This document shows, piece after piece, positions 26,381-37,200 of a DNA stretch of 64,000 bases (within the stretch, counting starts at the first letter, position 1; each line of letters starts with the position of its first letter). The notes under the pieces were generated by a model. That model saw only the letters and a list, made by a program, of their open reading frames with translations. It did no database searches and was not told where the DNA came from. The stretch spans positions 28,739,393 through 28,803,392 of the forward strand of contig OX388350.1 in NCBI GenBank assembly GCA_947579665.1. The letters run 5' to 3'. This stretch comes from Sympetrum striolatum. Taxonomy: Eukaryota > Arthropoda > Insecta > Odonata > Libellulidae. Made by a program: the position numbers and the translations under genes.

Positions 26381-27450
26381 GGGCCATTCCATGCCAAGTG
26401 GTCTAGTGGTCCCCGCTCGACCATCACGGATTTCAATGAAATTTTGTATGAACATTTGCACATATCTCTTATGAACATTTGTAAAGTTTTACTTTCGCCG
26501 ATGGAATACTTGCCGAGATATAGCAGTTTATTTGACCCCGTGTCGCTGCCTTCTTCAATATGACTGTGCATTTTCAGCAACTTTGAGGCATAGTATCTCA
26601 GAGAATATTTTTATGAAGTAAACAATCTTTGGCTATCTGGAACAACTTTTTGCGCTTTATTGAACAAAATAATAATAATAACTGTAAGAGCGACCTCCTT
26701 GCAGAAAATTCTGTGCAAAATTGGCCCAAAAAATTGCGGATCGAAAAAAAATTAAAACTTTGGCTTTTTATATTTCAAGAAGAAATGATACAATCTACGT
26801 GAAACTTTGCGCATAATAACATATCAATACATAGTTTATACATATAAAATTTCATTATCCTAGTACTTTCCATTATTTTAAAAATTGAGCCAACATTTGA
26901 CAGTTTTTGTAAAAAAGCCAAAAATAGGCTATTTTTACCCCGCTTTTACAAAAAAAGACCCTCTGGAATTTCTTTTGAATAATTTTTATTAAATAGAGAA
27001 TGATTTCAACCCTCTAAAAAAGTATATCTAGTTTTTCATCTCGAGCATATAAGGCCCTAGAAACAGGGACAACTATGAGGATGACATTTGTAAAAACGAG
27101 AAAAATAGGTTATTTTCTGTCCGCTCTTAGAAAAGAAAGACCTTTTCGATACTCTCGTAAATTATTTTCATTTGAAAGAGCATGTTTCAAACCTCTTAAC
27201 AAAGTACACTTGGTTTTTCATCGCGAGCTCGTACAGCCCTAAAAAAATTAACAAAGTTGAGAACGTTGCTATGGTGGCGCCACATGTCTTCTGTTGTTTA
27301 TCGTCCTGGTTATTTTATGTAGACATTTTTAGTATATTGCGTTGGTCCATGACTGGTACTGGTAGTGACATCGTCACTACCAGTTCAGGCATTTGAACCA
27401 GTAACCCCATCGCCCCAGGGTCACGCCCGATAGCCATGCAATACCAGCCA
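26381..27450 (+). repeat. Left long terminal inverted repeat
   Basis: This arm of about 1070 bases begins at the transposon terminus and ends in ATACCAGCCAC. It contains an internal short palindrome at 27358-27384, where ACTGGTAGTGAC pairs with its complement across a three-base loop. It differs from the right arm by a handful of substitutions and by a length change near its outer end, where the right arm has about ten extra bases. Confidence 0.88.
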
Positions 27451-27691
27451 CGGGTGGGTTTCTTGGTTGAGGATCCCAAGCCTGCAATTTGTTTTCTTCG
27501 ATGAGGTTGTAAATCCTTATGTGGGTATCTATCTGGTGTTATTAAAACAAAATATTGTGCTGGCGAGACATTATGGACAACAAAGTTATAAATTCAATCA
27601 ATCTGGTAAGCTTTAACTTAGTGGAACTCCATCCTAGTAAATGGCTGGGAATAACTTAACAAAATTCCACTTTTATAGTTTTTAATATCTG

Positions 27692-27722
27692 CGACAGGTT
27701 TCAGACTCTAGTCCATTATCAA
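27692..27722 (-). other. Stem-loop motif TTGATAATG-stem-GAAACCTGTCG
   Basis: On the minus strand TTGATAA is followed by TGGACT, a two-base loop, AGTCTG, then AAACCTGTCG. It has the same layout as 16460-16492, but the stem sequence is different and still pairs. It lies inside the transposon's middle segment, probably as part of another repeat inserted there. Confidence 0.45.
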
Positions 27723-28235
27723 GCATAAGAGTTATTCAGGAGTGCATATATATATACAAAGAATAAAAAACCAAGGCACCGATCAGATTAGCTACTGTTG
27801 ATTGGGGGAGCGGTGTTAGGGGGAGGAGGAAGAGGGTTAACAATGGACAGAATGGGAGAATAATTAGTAAAGTTAATTAACTTCAAAGTTAGTTAATTTA
27901 CTAAAGTAACAAATTATAAGAAAGTAACAAATTATAACAAAGTTTCTGTTGAAACTTGGGTAAATTATCTTTAGTAGAGACTTGGGTTAAGTCGTGGCTA
28001 TGTGGCCATTCTGTTGTGTGTTACTTCGAGTTTTTTTCAATTGTGAGTTTTGCCATATTTTCATTTCTTGGATCCTTCAGATTTCATCCATACTCCACTT
28101 TAGGTTCCTCTAGAAAATTGACAGCTGCTTAGTATTCAGTAAGTATTTTATTGACATAGCACTCTCGCATGGCCACGTTTTGAACTGAGCTGCTGTATTT
28201 ATCGTATTCCATCATATCTTTATTACTTCTTTCTC

Positions 28236-28790
28236 CAGAATTTGCATTATTGCACTAAATATTGCGATTTTACTAATTATAAATGGATGTCGAAGAGTCA
28301 GATAAAAATCCCACCTTGCCTTTCTGCGTTGTTAGGGAAAAACTTTCGTCTATTTTCCATCATGGTTTATTTTATTCCAATAAAATTGGGCTGCAATATG
28401 TGCACAATTTATCGTTGCACGAATAAGTGCTCATTTTTCTGCGATCGGAGGTTGGGAACACAGAGTACGATCAAATCTGTTTCCATCACAAATCAAAGTA
28501 TTTAGAAATGTATTAAATTAAGCAAAAGTCATGCTGCAACCCATTTAACAAAAAATAACATACAGCTAAACATGGGCTGCTGAAAGTCAATCTAGCCTTG
28601 TCTAATGATTTGCAAGCAGTGAAGCCTGGTAAAAAAATGTGTTCCAAGTGTAAAGCCAAATACATTTCTATGGTCCAAAACACTACTGACTCTTGGTCTT
28701 CGGAAAATTGCGATATGGAAATTTCGGCTACGGTTAATCGAAGTTTAACTGATTTGGGATCTACTCCGTTAATAACGCAGACAAAATAAC
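28236..28790 (+). pseudogene. Decayed open frames inside the long-inverted-repeat transposon
   Basis: Two fragments look once-coding. The first (about 28236-28500), read in the frame of LHYCTKYCDF, has a Cys/His-like cluster and then loses resemblance. The second (28598-28786) contains KPGKKMCSKCKAKY, a CxxC pair, then ends NRSLTDLGSTPL before a stop. From memory, this combination of an N-terminal CxxxCD, a KPGKKxCxxC and an LGSTPL-like block recurs in uncharacterised arthropod and hydrozoan proteins encoded by mobile elements. No catalytic transposase core is visible, and stops interrupt the region between the two parts. Confidence 0.4.
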
Positions 28791-29009
28791 GTTAGCTGCT
28801 GGAATACCAGCTGAAGATATAAGACAAACTAGTCAGTGTGATGTAGAGGAATGCTCGTCATTCTGATCTAATAAAAGAAATTCAAACAAAAATTAAAATA
28901 TCCGATAGATCGATTTAAGTTCAACTATTGACATTGGCACCAAAAAGTTGGTCGATAGCACTTACAGTGAAAACATTTGTGGTATTAGAACGTACGGAGA
29001 AAGCAGCAC

Positions 29010-30087
29010 GGCTGGTTTTGCACGGCTATCGGGCGTGACCCTGGGGCGATGGGGTTACTGGTTCAAATGCCTGAACTGGTAGTGACGATGTCACTACCAG
29101 TACCAGTCATGGACCAACGCAATATACTAAAAATGTCTACATAAAATAACCAGGACGATAAACAACAGAAGACATGTGGCGCCACCATAGCAACGTTCTC
29201 AACTTTGTTAATTTTTTTAGGGCTGTACGAGCTCGCGATGAAAAACCAAGTGTACTTTGTTAAGAGGTTTGAAACATGCTCTTTCAAATGAAAATAATTT
29301 ACGAGAGTATCGAAAAGGTCTTTCTTTTCTAAGAGCGGACAGAAAATAACCTATTTTTCTCGTTTTTACAAATGTCATCCTCATAGTTGTCCCTGTTTCT
29401 AGGGCCTTATATGCTCGAGATGAAAAACTAGATATACTTTTTTAGAGGGTTGAAATCATTCTCTATTTAATAAAAATTATTCAAAAGAAATTCCAGAGGG
29501 TCTTTTTTTGTAAAAGCGGGGTAAAAATAGCCTATTTTTGGCTTTTTTACAAAAACTGTCAAATGTTGGCTCAATTTTTAAAATAATGGAAAGTACTAGG
29601 ATAATGAAATTTTATATGTATAAACTATGTATTGATATGTTATTATGCGCAAAGTTTCACGTAGATTGTATCATTTCTTCTTGAAATATAAAAAGCCAAA
29701 GTTTTAATTTTTTTTCGATCCGCAATTTTTTGGGCCAATTTTGCACAGAATTTTCTGCAAGGAGGTCGCTCTTACAGTTATTATTATTATTTTGTTCAAT
29801 AAAGCGCAAAAAGTTGTTCCAGATAGCCAAAGATTGTTTACTTCATAAAAATATTCTCTGAGATACTATGCCTCAAAGTTGCTGAAAACGCACAGTCATA
29901 TTGAAGAAGGCAGCGACACGGGGTCAAATAAACTGCTATATCTCGGCAAGTATTCCATCGGCGAAAGTAAAACTTTACAAATGTTCATAAGAGATATGTG
30001 CAAATGTTCATACAAAATTTCATTGAAATCCGTGATGGTCGAGCGGGGCACTTCTCTGAAATCAGACCACTTGGCATGGAATGACCC
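29010..30087 (-). repeat. Right long terminal inverted repeat
   Basis: This is the inverted partner of 26381-27450, about 1078 bases long, nearly identical, with the mirrored internal palindrome at 29075-29101. Near its outer end the left-arm block between GGGG and GACCACTTGG is replaced by a longer one (CACTTCTCTGAAATCA). Confidence 0.88.
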
Positions 30088-30091
30088 ACAT

Positions 30092-32162
30092 GTCTTATTG
30101 CTTTAGTCTTAAGCTTTATCATACACGCATTTTTGTTTCAATTAATTATTTTGTACGATTTAATTCCACCAAATATCATTGGATCAGCTTAATTTGACTT
30201 CAGAATTGTTTTTTTTTCTTTTTAAGTTATTTTTATAGGCCATGACCGCTGTAAAATTGTCATTACGTAAAGTATACAGTCTTTCTATTGTTTATTGCTT
30301 CCTTTTGTTTTAATCTCCTTGATTTTTTATTTCTTCTGGTGCTCTTCAACATAATAACTTTTCATTATTTTAGTTACTGCCACTTTCTCTTACATCAGTC
30401 CGCTCTGAGATTTATTTCTTCCCTCCTATTACTTCACTTATTTCCTAGATTCTAATGTTACATACCTATCTCTTCAAGGTTTCCGGTAAATCCCATATTG
30501 CGCATTCCTTTGAATAGTAGCTTTTTCTCATTTCTTGCAGTATGATTTTAATCTTTTGCCTTTAGGATGAGTTTGCTGTTTTTCTTGGTTATGGTTGTTA
30601 AAAGATATTTATGGAGAACATACGCAGGTCAGAAGATTAAGATTAAAAGTTACTGTAAAAAAGGAAAATGGAAAGCTCAATCACGCTTAATTGTTCTACG
30701 AACGTACTTGAAAACGTAATTGAGTGCCAACGTAATAGTTTGAAAATGAAAGAATAGTTATGTTTACCGAATACCGTGAGATACCGAATTTTTAACTCTG
30801 TTGTAAAATTTCTAATGAAATATTTTTGGGATTCTCTCTGAAATTTAAAGTTTTTGAGATGATTTCATGGCTATGCTAGATCCTTTTTCATTTCTTTCGC
30901 AATTATACTATATCATTATTCTTAATTGCGATGCTTATCGAATAGATCATTAAAGAGATCTGAGCGGCTTTTAATGTCTTTAATACTTTCTGATTCATAC
31001 TCTTACGCTGGCCATCTTCCAATGAAGTCCCCTATCCTTGAATTTTCTATTTATCTGGTTTATATATTGTGCATTCTCGGGTAGCTGATCTGGTGTTACC
31101 TTGTTTGAAATTATTTTGCCTTTTCTTTAGACCTCCTTTCAATAATTATTTGTTACAGTTATAAGGTAAATAAGGAGATAGACAGGAGACTACCGTCATT
31201 TGGTCAGTTTTTATTCGTCAGTTGATAATTTCCTCCCGAGCCGATCTCGTTCATGTGTGACCTTTATAGAAAAACGTCTCCACGATCGGCGAAATAAATT
31301 GCGTGCAATTACGGCTTGTCTACCGTGTTGTTGAGGACTGACGGAATCTTTAAAAGCGCGGAAGGTGTTTTGAACCTTCTCAGCTGAAAAAAGCAACCAT
31401 CAAACTTTTCTTTCGTCACCTCATAGAAAGGTTTATAAGAGTTATTGGTGCCAGTTGATCGCCCTCCGACAACTTCCGTTTCTCCACAACCCCATCGATG
31501 GTCTTAACATAATCTTCTCGCCTCGCCCCCAACTGCGTATTGATCGAGCACGGCTCCCGACCTGTGGAAGGGTGTGCCGGGGATTGCTTCCCGCCCTTGT
31601 TCGAACCAACCGGTGCCATTTGACCTTTCTTAATGTACGCTGAACACGTCCGTCAAGTATCCACCGACAACTGTGGGTCAAGGTCTATCAAATAAGGTGG
31701 AGGAATCACGTCGGATGATCGCCTAAATGAGTCTATTGTCAGTTTTTTATTCGGAGAACGTCCCATGCCGGTAATCTTTGCATGTCAGGAAAGAATTCTC
31801 TTTTTATCGTCTCGTGGCTTTTAAAAGGTCCCCGTGGTGCCTATATGCCCGTGGTTTTTAAGTGTAGGAGGGTGGGAGATTTTGAGTATGGTTGTAGAAA
31901 GAAGCTCTTGTTCACTTTGATGAGCCCTAATAAGGTCTCTAAAAACCAATGAGTAGTCTTTCGTCATTAAAGAGTAATTGTAAGATGAATGAAATAACTC
32001 AATTGTTTAATTTTGTCTCCTTTTGTTGGTTGACCTTCGCCCTTAACTAAGCTTTTCAAATGTTAGTATACATTTTATGATACTTATTTTATAAGTGGAG
32101 AGAGGCAGAACCGGTGGAATAATTTCTAGCTCAATTAGTAAGGAAAACTCCAAGTAACAATG
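30092..32162. other. Stretch between the transposon and the first NPC1 exon found
   Basis: There is no supported coding exon. A GC- and CpG-rich patch spans about 31200-31720, with overlapping open frames on both strands. To its right CpG becomes scarce and stays so through the NPC1 gene. Candidate start codons near 31728, 31782 and 31985 were examined for a signal-peptide exon, but none has a donor in the phase 0 needed by the exon at 32763. Confidence 0.45.
31200..31720. promoter_or_regulatory. CpG-rich patch at the edge of the CpG-depleted gene body
   Basis: This is the last CpG-dense stretch before CpG becomes rare. In insects with gene-body methylation, promoters stay CpG-rich while transcribed regions lose CpG, so this patch is a candidate NPC1 promoter or 5' non-coding exon. 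No TATA box or initiator was singled out; the call rests on composition and position. Confidence 0.3.
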
Positions 32163-32170
32163 ATATAGAA

Positions 32171-32482
32171 CAGGGGTGTTCAACCTTTCGGTGGCAGAGG
32201 GCCACATTACAAATTTCCTCAGGCGCTATGGCCAGAAATTACTCCTTGATTTAGGCAACCCTTATGTTAAGGAAACTAAAGAAAATACCTTCATCTTCTA
32301 CAGTTTAGAATAATATATTATACGTTTAATCACTTATAATCCTAGTACAAATTAGCGTAGTAAAACAGTTTATTTATCTAACAAATGGACAAAATGTTTA
32401 ATGTGGACTCAGAGCCTGTTTTTTTACCGTACCGTTTATTTTCTGGTTATACAAGCTGCACAACGCGGGTTGGACATGTTTG
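32171..32482. mobile_element. hAT-type MITE
   Basis: This 312-bp element begins CAGGGGTGTTCAACC and ends with the inverse of CAAACATGTCCAACC. It has no coding capacity. The perfect 8-bp direct repeat ATATAGAA flanks it (32163-32170 and 32483-32490). A CAGxGGTGTxCAACC terminus with an 8-bp duplication is characteristic of the hAT superfamily. It lies in the intron upstream of the first NPC1 coding exon seen, about 280 bases from that exon. Confidence 0.88.
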
Positions 32483-32762
32483 ATATAGAATATTAGTCAG
32501 ACAGCTGTATTTGTCGGCAAAACAATGCAAAACTGGCTAAATATCTTGTCACGCATAGGTCCTTTGATTACTGCTGTTAATGAGACAGGTTACAAAAATA
32601 ATTTAAGATGGTAAATTGTTATAAAATGTTATACAGTAGTAACCGATTCTCAATTAAGTTAATTTTTCCAACATCTAGTATTAATGGTAATTGACCTAAT
32701 GATATATTTAATCACATGGAATTAAGACTTGAAATTCATAATTGTAACTTATCTCTTTTCAG

Positions 32763-32976
32763 TTTTCTCCAAGCAATGCTGCTGGCAGCACTGCTTCTCC
32801 TCCCTTAGTCGAAGATAGCAGTGAAGATGGTCATTGTATATGGTATGGCCAATGCCATGACAGTGGAATTAAAAAACAAAATTGTTACTACAATGGAACA
32901 GCCAAACCCTTGACTGATAAGAAAGGGATAGACATTCTCCAAAAATGGTGTCCTCAGTTCCTTGAATCAGTTGGAG
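32763..32976 (+). CDS. NPC1: NPC1 exon a: start of the N-terminal domain
   Basis: It follows a CTCTTTTCAG acceptor and ends before GTAAGG, phase 0 to 1. It encodes about 71 residues: a Ser/Pro/acidic leader of about 22 residues, then CIWYGQC and NCYYNG, which match the conserved start of the sterol-binding domain, and WCPQF. The Asn of NCYY aligns with human Asn41, which contacts the sterol hydroxyl. Confidence 0.93.
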
Positions 32977-34229
32977 GTAAGGAGAAACTTTTGAGGAAGT
33001 CATCTAAAATTGCTGATGACTAAAACCATTTTTCTACAATTCTTGTTTCTATTTTCAGGTGCCAATGGAGCAAAAACATGTTGCAATGCTGCTATGTTGT
33101 CTAGCTTGGACAGCAATGTAAATCTGGCAGCTAACTTCCTCAAGAGATGCCCATCATGTTTGCATAACTTGGTTTCCCACATCTGTCACCTCACATGTTC
33201 ACCTCATCAGTCAACCTTCATTAATGTGACAGAATTGCAAAAGAATGATAAGGGTAAGTGTATTTTATATTATTGTAATCCCAGAAATGTTACTTACGGA
33301 AGGATTCTATTTAAATTGGTATTTAAATGGATGGATTCAAATTGTTAAGCATTGCTTTCATTTGGGTTTCTTTTGCAAAGGGAAGTTTTTTGTATCTTTA
33401 GTTACATGTTTAATTGTGTCCAATCAGAACACTTTTATAAACTGTGTTTATGTTAATCATTGATCTGAGTCAAAAGTTATTTTTACTCAGTAAAATACAT
33501 AAAAGTTACTTTTCCTTAGTTTCTTTGTACATAGAATAAGGATCAAATAGCTTGATAAAGAAAGACGATGATTCATAAATTTAGGTTTAAAATTTTATGG
33601 AGCATATAAAATTTATGGAGGTGAATAAGCTCATGAGAGTGGTATATTTACAGGGTCCATTTTGAATTTTGAATGTGAATTTTGAAGGTTGAATTTTGTT
33701 GTGTGGTGTTTCTTTATAATCTTTAAAGTCAATATGCTTACCAAACTTAAATCATGTTGGTCTTGGAAAATGGCTGCCTATCAACTCGAAATTTATGGAG
33801 TGATTGAGCAATAATTTTAAATTAGGAAAGATCTCGTGTTTTCCTGATCACTGGGTTACTGCTGCGATTAAAGTCTGTAACTGTAAGTAGAGACTGTAAT
33901 CACAGCAGCAACCTGGCAGGAAACCCGAGAGAACTTCCTTCAATTATTTTAAATGTGTCTTTCAAATAAAAGACATTTTACACATCTTTGTAGATTACTT
34001 AATGATAATGTACAAATCCCTGTTTAAGTGCTGCTATTACCAAAAATGTCACTCAATCATCTACCACTTTGCGTCTACTCTAAGACAGACTTGTCTTTTT
34101 ACTTTCTCCATATACGAAGTATAGAGAAAGTATTGTTTTCATGAAAAAATTCGACTTCGAGATTTCAACGGAAATACATGTTTTGGGGTACCTAGAACAC
34201 GTTTTGACTATTTTCGGAATGATGTCTGT

Positions 34230-34288
<59 letters not shown>

Positions 34289-37200
34289 TGTATGTGTGTG
34301 TGTGTTAGTGGGCGCTCTATCGTGAAAACTATTAGTCGTATTAATACCAAACTTCGTATATAGTACTGTGGTGTGTGCTGTCAGAGTTGATTAGTTTTTG
34401 GAGTAAATCGGTTGACCGGAAGTCGAGCTTCATTCATTATAGCTCATTTCCGGTTTTCAAAATATCTCCATAAATATGATATATACGTGCATTGTATTAC
34501 TTATAAAAGTTTTAGATAAAGTAATTTACTATAACTTTTGTATTTAACATATTTTTGTATCACCGGTTGATTAGGAGTTATTCGTGAAATACCGATAAAC
34601 CGGAAGTAGCCGTTATGTACTTTGTGGGCGCTCTAACTTAAAAACGATGCATTATATCAACACCAAATTTCATATATAGTTCTTTATTTAGTTTTTCAAG
34701 AGTTGATTAGTTTTTGAAGGAAATCGGTTTACCGGAAGTCGAGCTGTATTCTTCAAAGCTCATTTCCGGTTTTCAAAATATCTCCGTAAATATGATATTT
34801 AGGTATATACTATTTTCTATAAAAGTTTTAGAAATTAAAATTTACTATAACTTTTGGTTTAAACATATTTTTGTATCACTGATTGTGTAGGAGTTATTCA
34901 TGAAATACTGATAAACCGGTAGTTGCTGATTATGTACTTTGTGGGTGCTCTGGGCTCTATGGGCGAGATGCCAATTTCATCGTTTTTCATCGATCATGTC
35001 CCGTAAAACATTATTATTCATGTTTTGGCGTCAAAGATAATAATATATATATATTAATCACTCATACTCCAAGTTTAAAAGGAATATAGAGTTCGAAATT
35101 ACTGCGGTAGATAAATATTTGCATCTTATATATATGGAGAAAGTCATGTGCTGGCCACATCAGATTTTCTTTTTTTTACATGTCAGTTAGTAGTAAAGGT
35201 TCTCATTTTAAATTTGGCTTGTAAGTTAAGCCATGCTTTTTAAAGTTATATTTTATAGCTTCAAAATTTCATACTTGGGCATATATATGGCGATTCAGCT
35301 AATTTTTTAAACCATATTTAAACAGGTCAGGATTATGTCACAGCATTGGATATCTACATTAGTGATACGTATGTATCTGGGACGTACAACTCCTGTGCCC
35401 AAGTTTCTGTGCCCTCAACTGGATATCTTGCCATGGACCTGATGTGTGGAGATTGGGGAGCAAGTCGTTGTTCTCCTCACAGGTAATTTAAAATCACAAT
35501 TCGGTCCAAGGATGTATCAGCAATAACCATTGAGGCCAAATTTAGGATCTAATCAACTTTTCTCTCAGGTGGTTCCGGTTCATGGGGGATGAGGAATCAA
35601 ACAGCTATGCACCCTTCCAGATGACTTACATTTACACCAATGAGGAAGAGGATAACTTCACTCCATTGTCACCAGACGTTATTCCATGCAGCAAGCCTCT
35701 TAATGTAAGTGCTATTTACAGTTTTACCTATTTCTATTCTTAAAAATTTCCATTTAAAGTATAGACCTTGGGTCTTTAGACACCCAAGAAATACATTTTC
35801 GAAAATGGTTCTTTCAATTATTTTTTGCCGTAATTGAAAATTAAGGTATTCCTAGTAAATCATATTTAGCATTAAAATGTGATTGCTAAAGAATTCCTAA
35901 ATTTAAATTATAGAAATCATTGGACTGTAGTACTGATGGTCTTTGTGGACTTGGCTCAGTACTTCATGTTGTATAACTTTCATATCTCTTATCATAAAGC
36001 AATTCTAAGTACTGACAATGTCAGCTCATTCAGCACTCCTCTGTAATAAACCGTAGCTATTCTCTAAGTCTATATGCTTTGATTTTTTGTTTTCTCGTTG
36101 CGTCTCTGCTCACGTGAACATCGTTGTTTTCCTCCAGAATCTTATTTGGGGGATAATTTTTGTCTGCGTATGGCGCTTATTATTTTGTAATGAGATTCAT
36201 TATTTTTGTATAAATTGATATCCTTGTTCAATATTCACTCTTTTCTCTCTAAGAAAGTAAATATTGGTATTAGAAATCAATTTTAAATGCCTGGGTCTTC
36301 TGGGACCCAGGTCTGCTCTCAGCGTGGCGACGGTGAGGTCTTAAAGAGTTAAAGTTGAATAATTGTACCTACAACATAGCTCACTCATATGAAAAAGTGC
36401 ATATAATTATTAATGGATTATATTATAGTTAGAGAGATATTACATTATACTTTCGTATAGCTATAGTTACACCGGTGCCCAGTGAATTGGTCTGGTGGGA
36501 ATTCTAACTTGAGAATTGATATCCTGACAGATTGGTATGCAGGGAATTGATCTCCCGACAGATTGGTATGCGGGAAATTTATCTCCTGTGCTGATGTTGT
36601 ACTACCAAACCAACCCAACCCCTCTGGTTAATTTATTTATAACATTAACCAATAATCAGGGTGTTGATTAACATAATCGGTCAATCAGGGATCAATTCCC
36701 CGCATATCAATCTGTTGGGAGATCAATTTCCCGCTTATGAATGCCCCTGGACCAATTCACTGGCCACGAACTACACCACTAGGTTAAAATGTAAACTACT
36801 GAGTTATAAATTAAGAAGCTATGCTTGAATAACCGAAATAGCTCTCTTCAAAGAAACGTTTTTCTTTTTATGTGCATCATTCATGAAATTTTGAAAAGAT
36901 AATGGTGTAGGATGTGGAAATATGGTTATCTTTATCCGCATTAATAATGTAATTGTTTGGCTTTTAGAATGACACTCCAGCCTGCAGTTGTGTGGACTGT
37001 GAGAGAAGCTGTCCAGCTCCCCCTCCTCCTGCTCCTGAGCCTAATCCATGGCTCATCTTTGGAGAGGATGGCTACACTATTGCTGCAGCTCTTCTGTTTG
37101 TTATTGGCTCAATTGTGTTCTTGCTCGCTGTCCTCTGCTTCTCTGGAAGGGGAGAGTCTCTGGGTATGACAATGACACCTCTGGTCAGATTAATGGTTAC

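Larger units (their letters stand above)
26381..30087. mobile_element. 3.7-kb DNA transposon with ~1.07-kb terminal inverted repeats
   Basis: The left arm (26381-27450) reappears inverted as the right arm (29010-30087). The ends read GGGCCATTCCATGCCAAGTGG (left) and GGGTCATTCCATGCCAAGTGG when the right end is reverse-complemented. The four-base repeat ACAT flanks both ends (26377-26380 and 30088-30091) and is the likely target duplication. The arms are nearly identical over more than 1 kb: a 74-codon open frame is identical in both, and a second differs at few positions before its end. The 1.56-kb middle holds only decayed protein fragments, so the copy is probably non-autonomous. Four-base duplications occur in several eukaryotic DNA transposon superfamilies; I cannot assign one. 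Confidence 0.88.
34101..35144. mobile_element. Non-autonomous repeat element with 14-bp terminal inverted repeats
   Basis: The ends are the perfect 14-bp inverted pair ACTTTCTCCATATA (34101-34114) and its complement (35131-35144). The left end is also the first arm of a near-palindrome to 34131. Inside are a TG microsatellite and two head-to-tail units of about 316 bases. There is no coding capacity and no clear target duplication, so the class is open (MITE or Helitron-like). Confidence 0.65.
33254..35325 (+). other. NPC1 intron between exons b and c
   Basis: This 2.1-kb intron is mostly filled by a repeat element (34101-35144) that includes a TG microsatellite and two ~316-bp tandem units. 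The rest is AT-rich and CpG-poor with no coding signal. Confidence 0.85.

Noticed and set aside
26335..27396. Open frames of 74-81 codons in the transposon arms, conserved between arms
   Set aside because: They are conserved because the arms are inverted copies of each other; the products have no motif, so I do not call them genes.
31416..31681. Overlapping open frames on both strands in the CpG-rich patch
   Set aside because: They overlap in several frames at once with no motif, a sign of base composition, not of coding.
31985..32049. ATG with a hydrophobic frame (MNEITQLFNFVSFCWLTFAL) as a candidate NPC1 signal exon
   Set aside because: The only phase-0 GT in it (GTCTCC) is a poor donor, and the frame stops soon after; it looks like T-rich chance sequence.
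34309..34941. Tandem units as a CRISPR-like or satellite array
   Set aside because: Only two diverged long units exist inside a transposon-like element in a eukaryotic intron; there is no repeat-spacer pattern.
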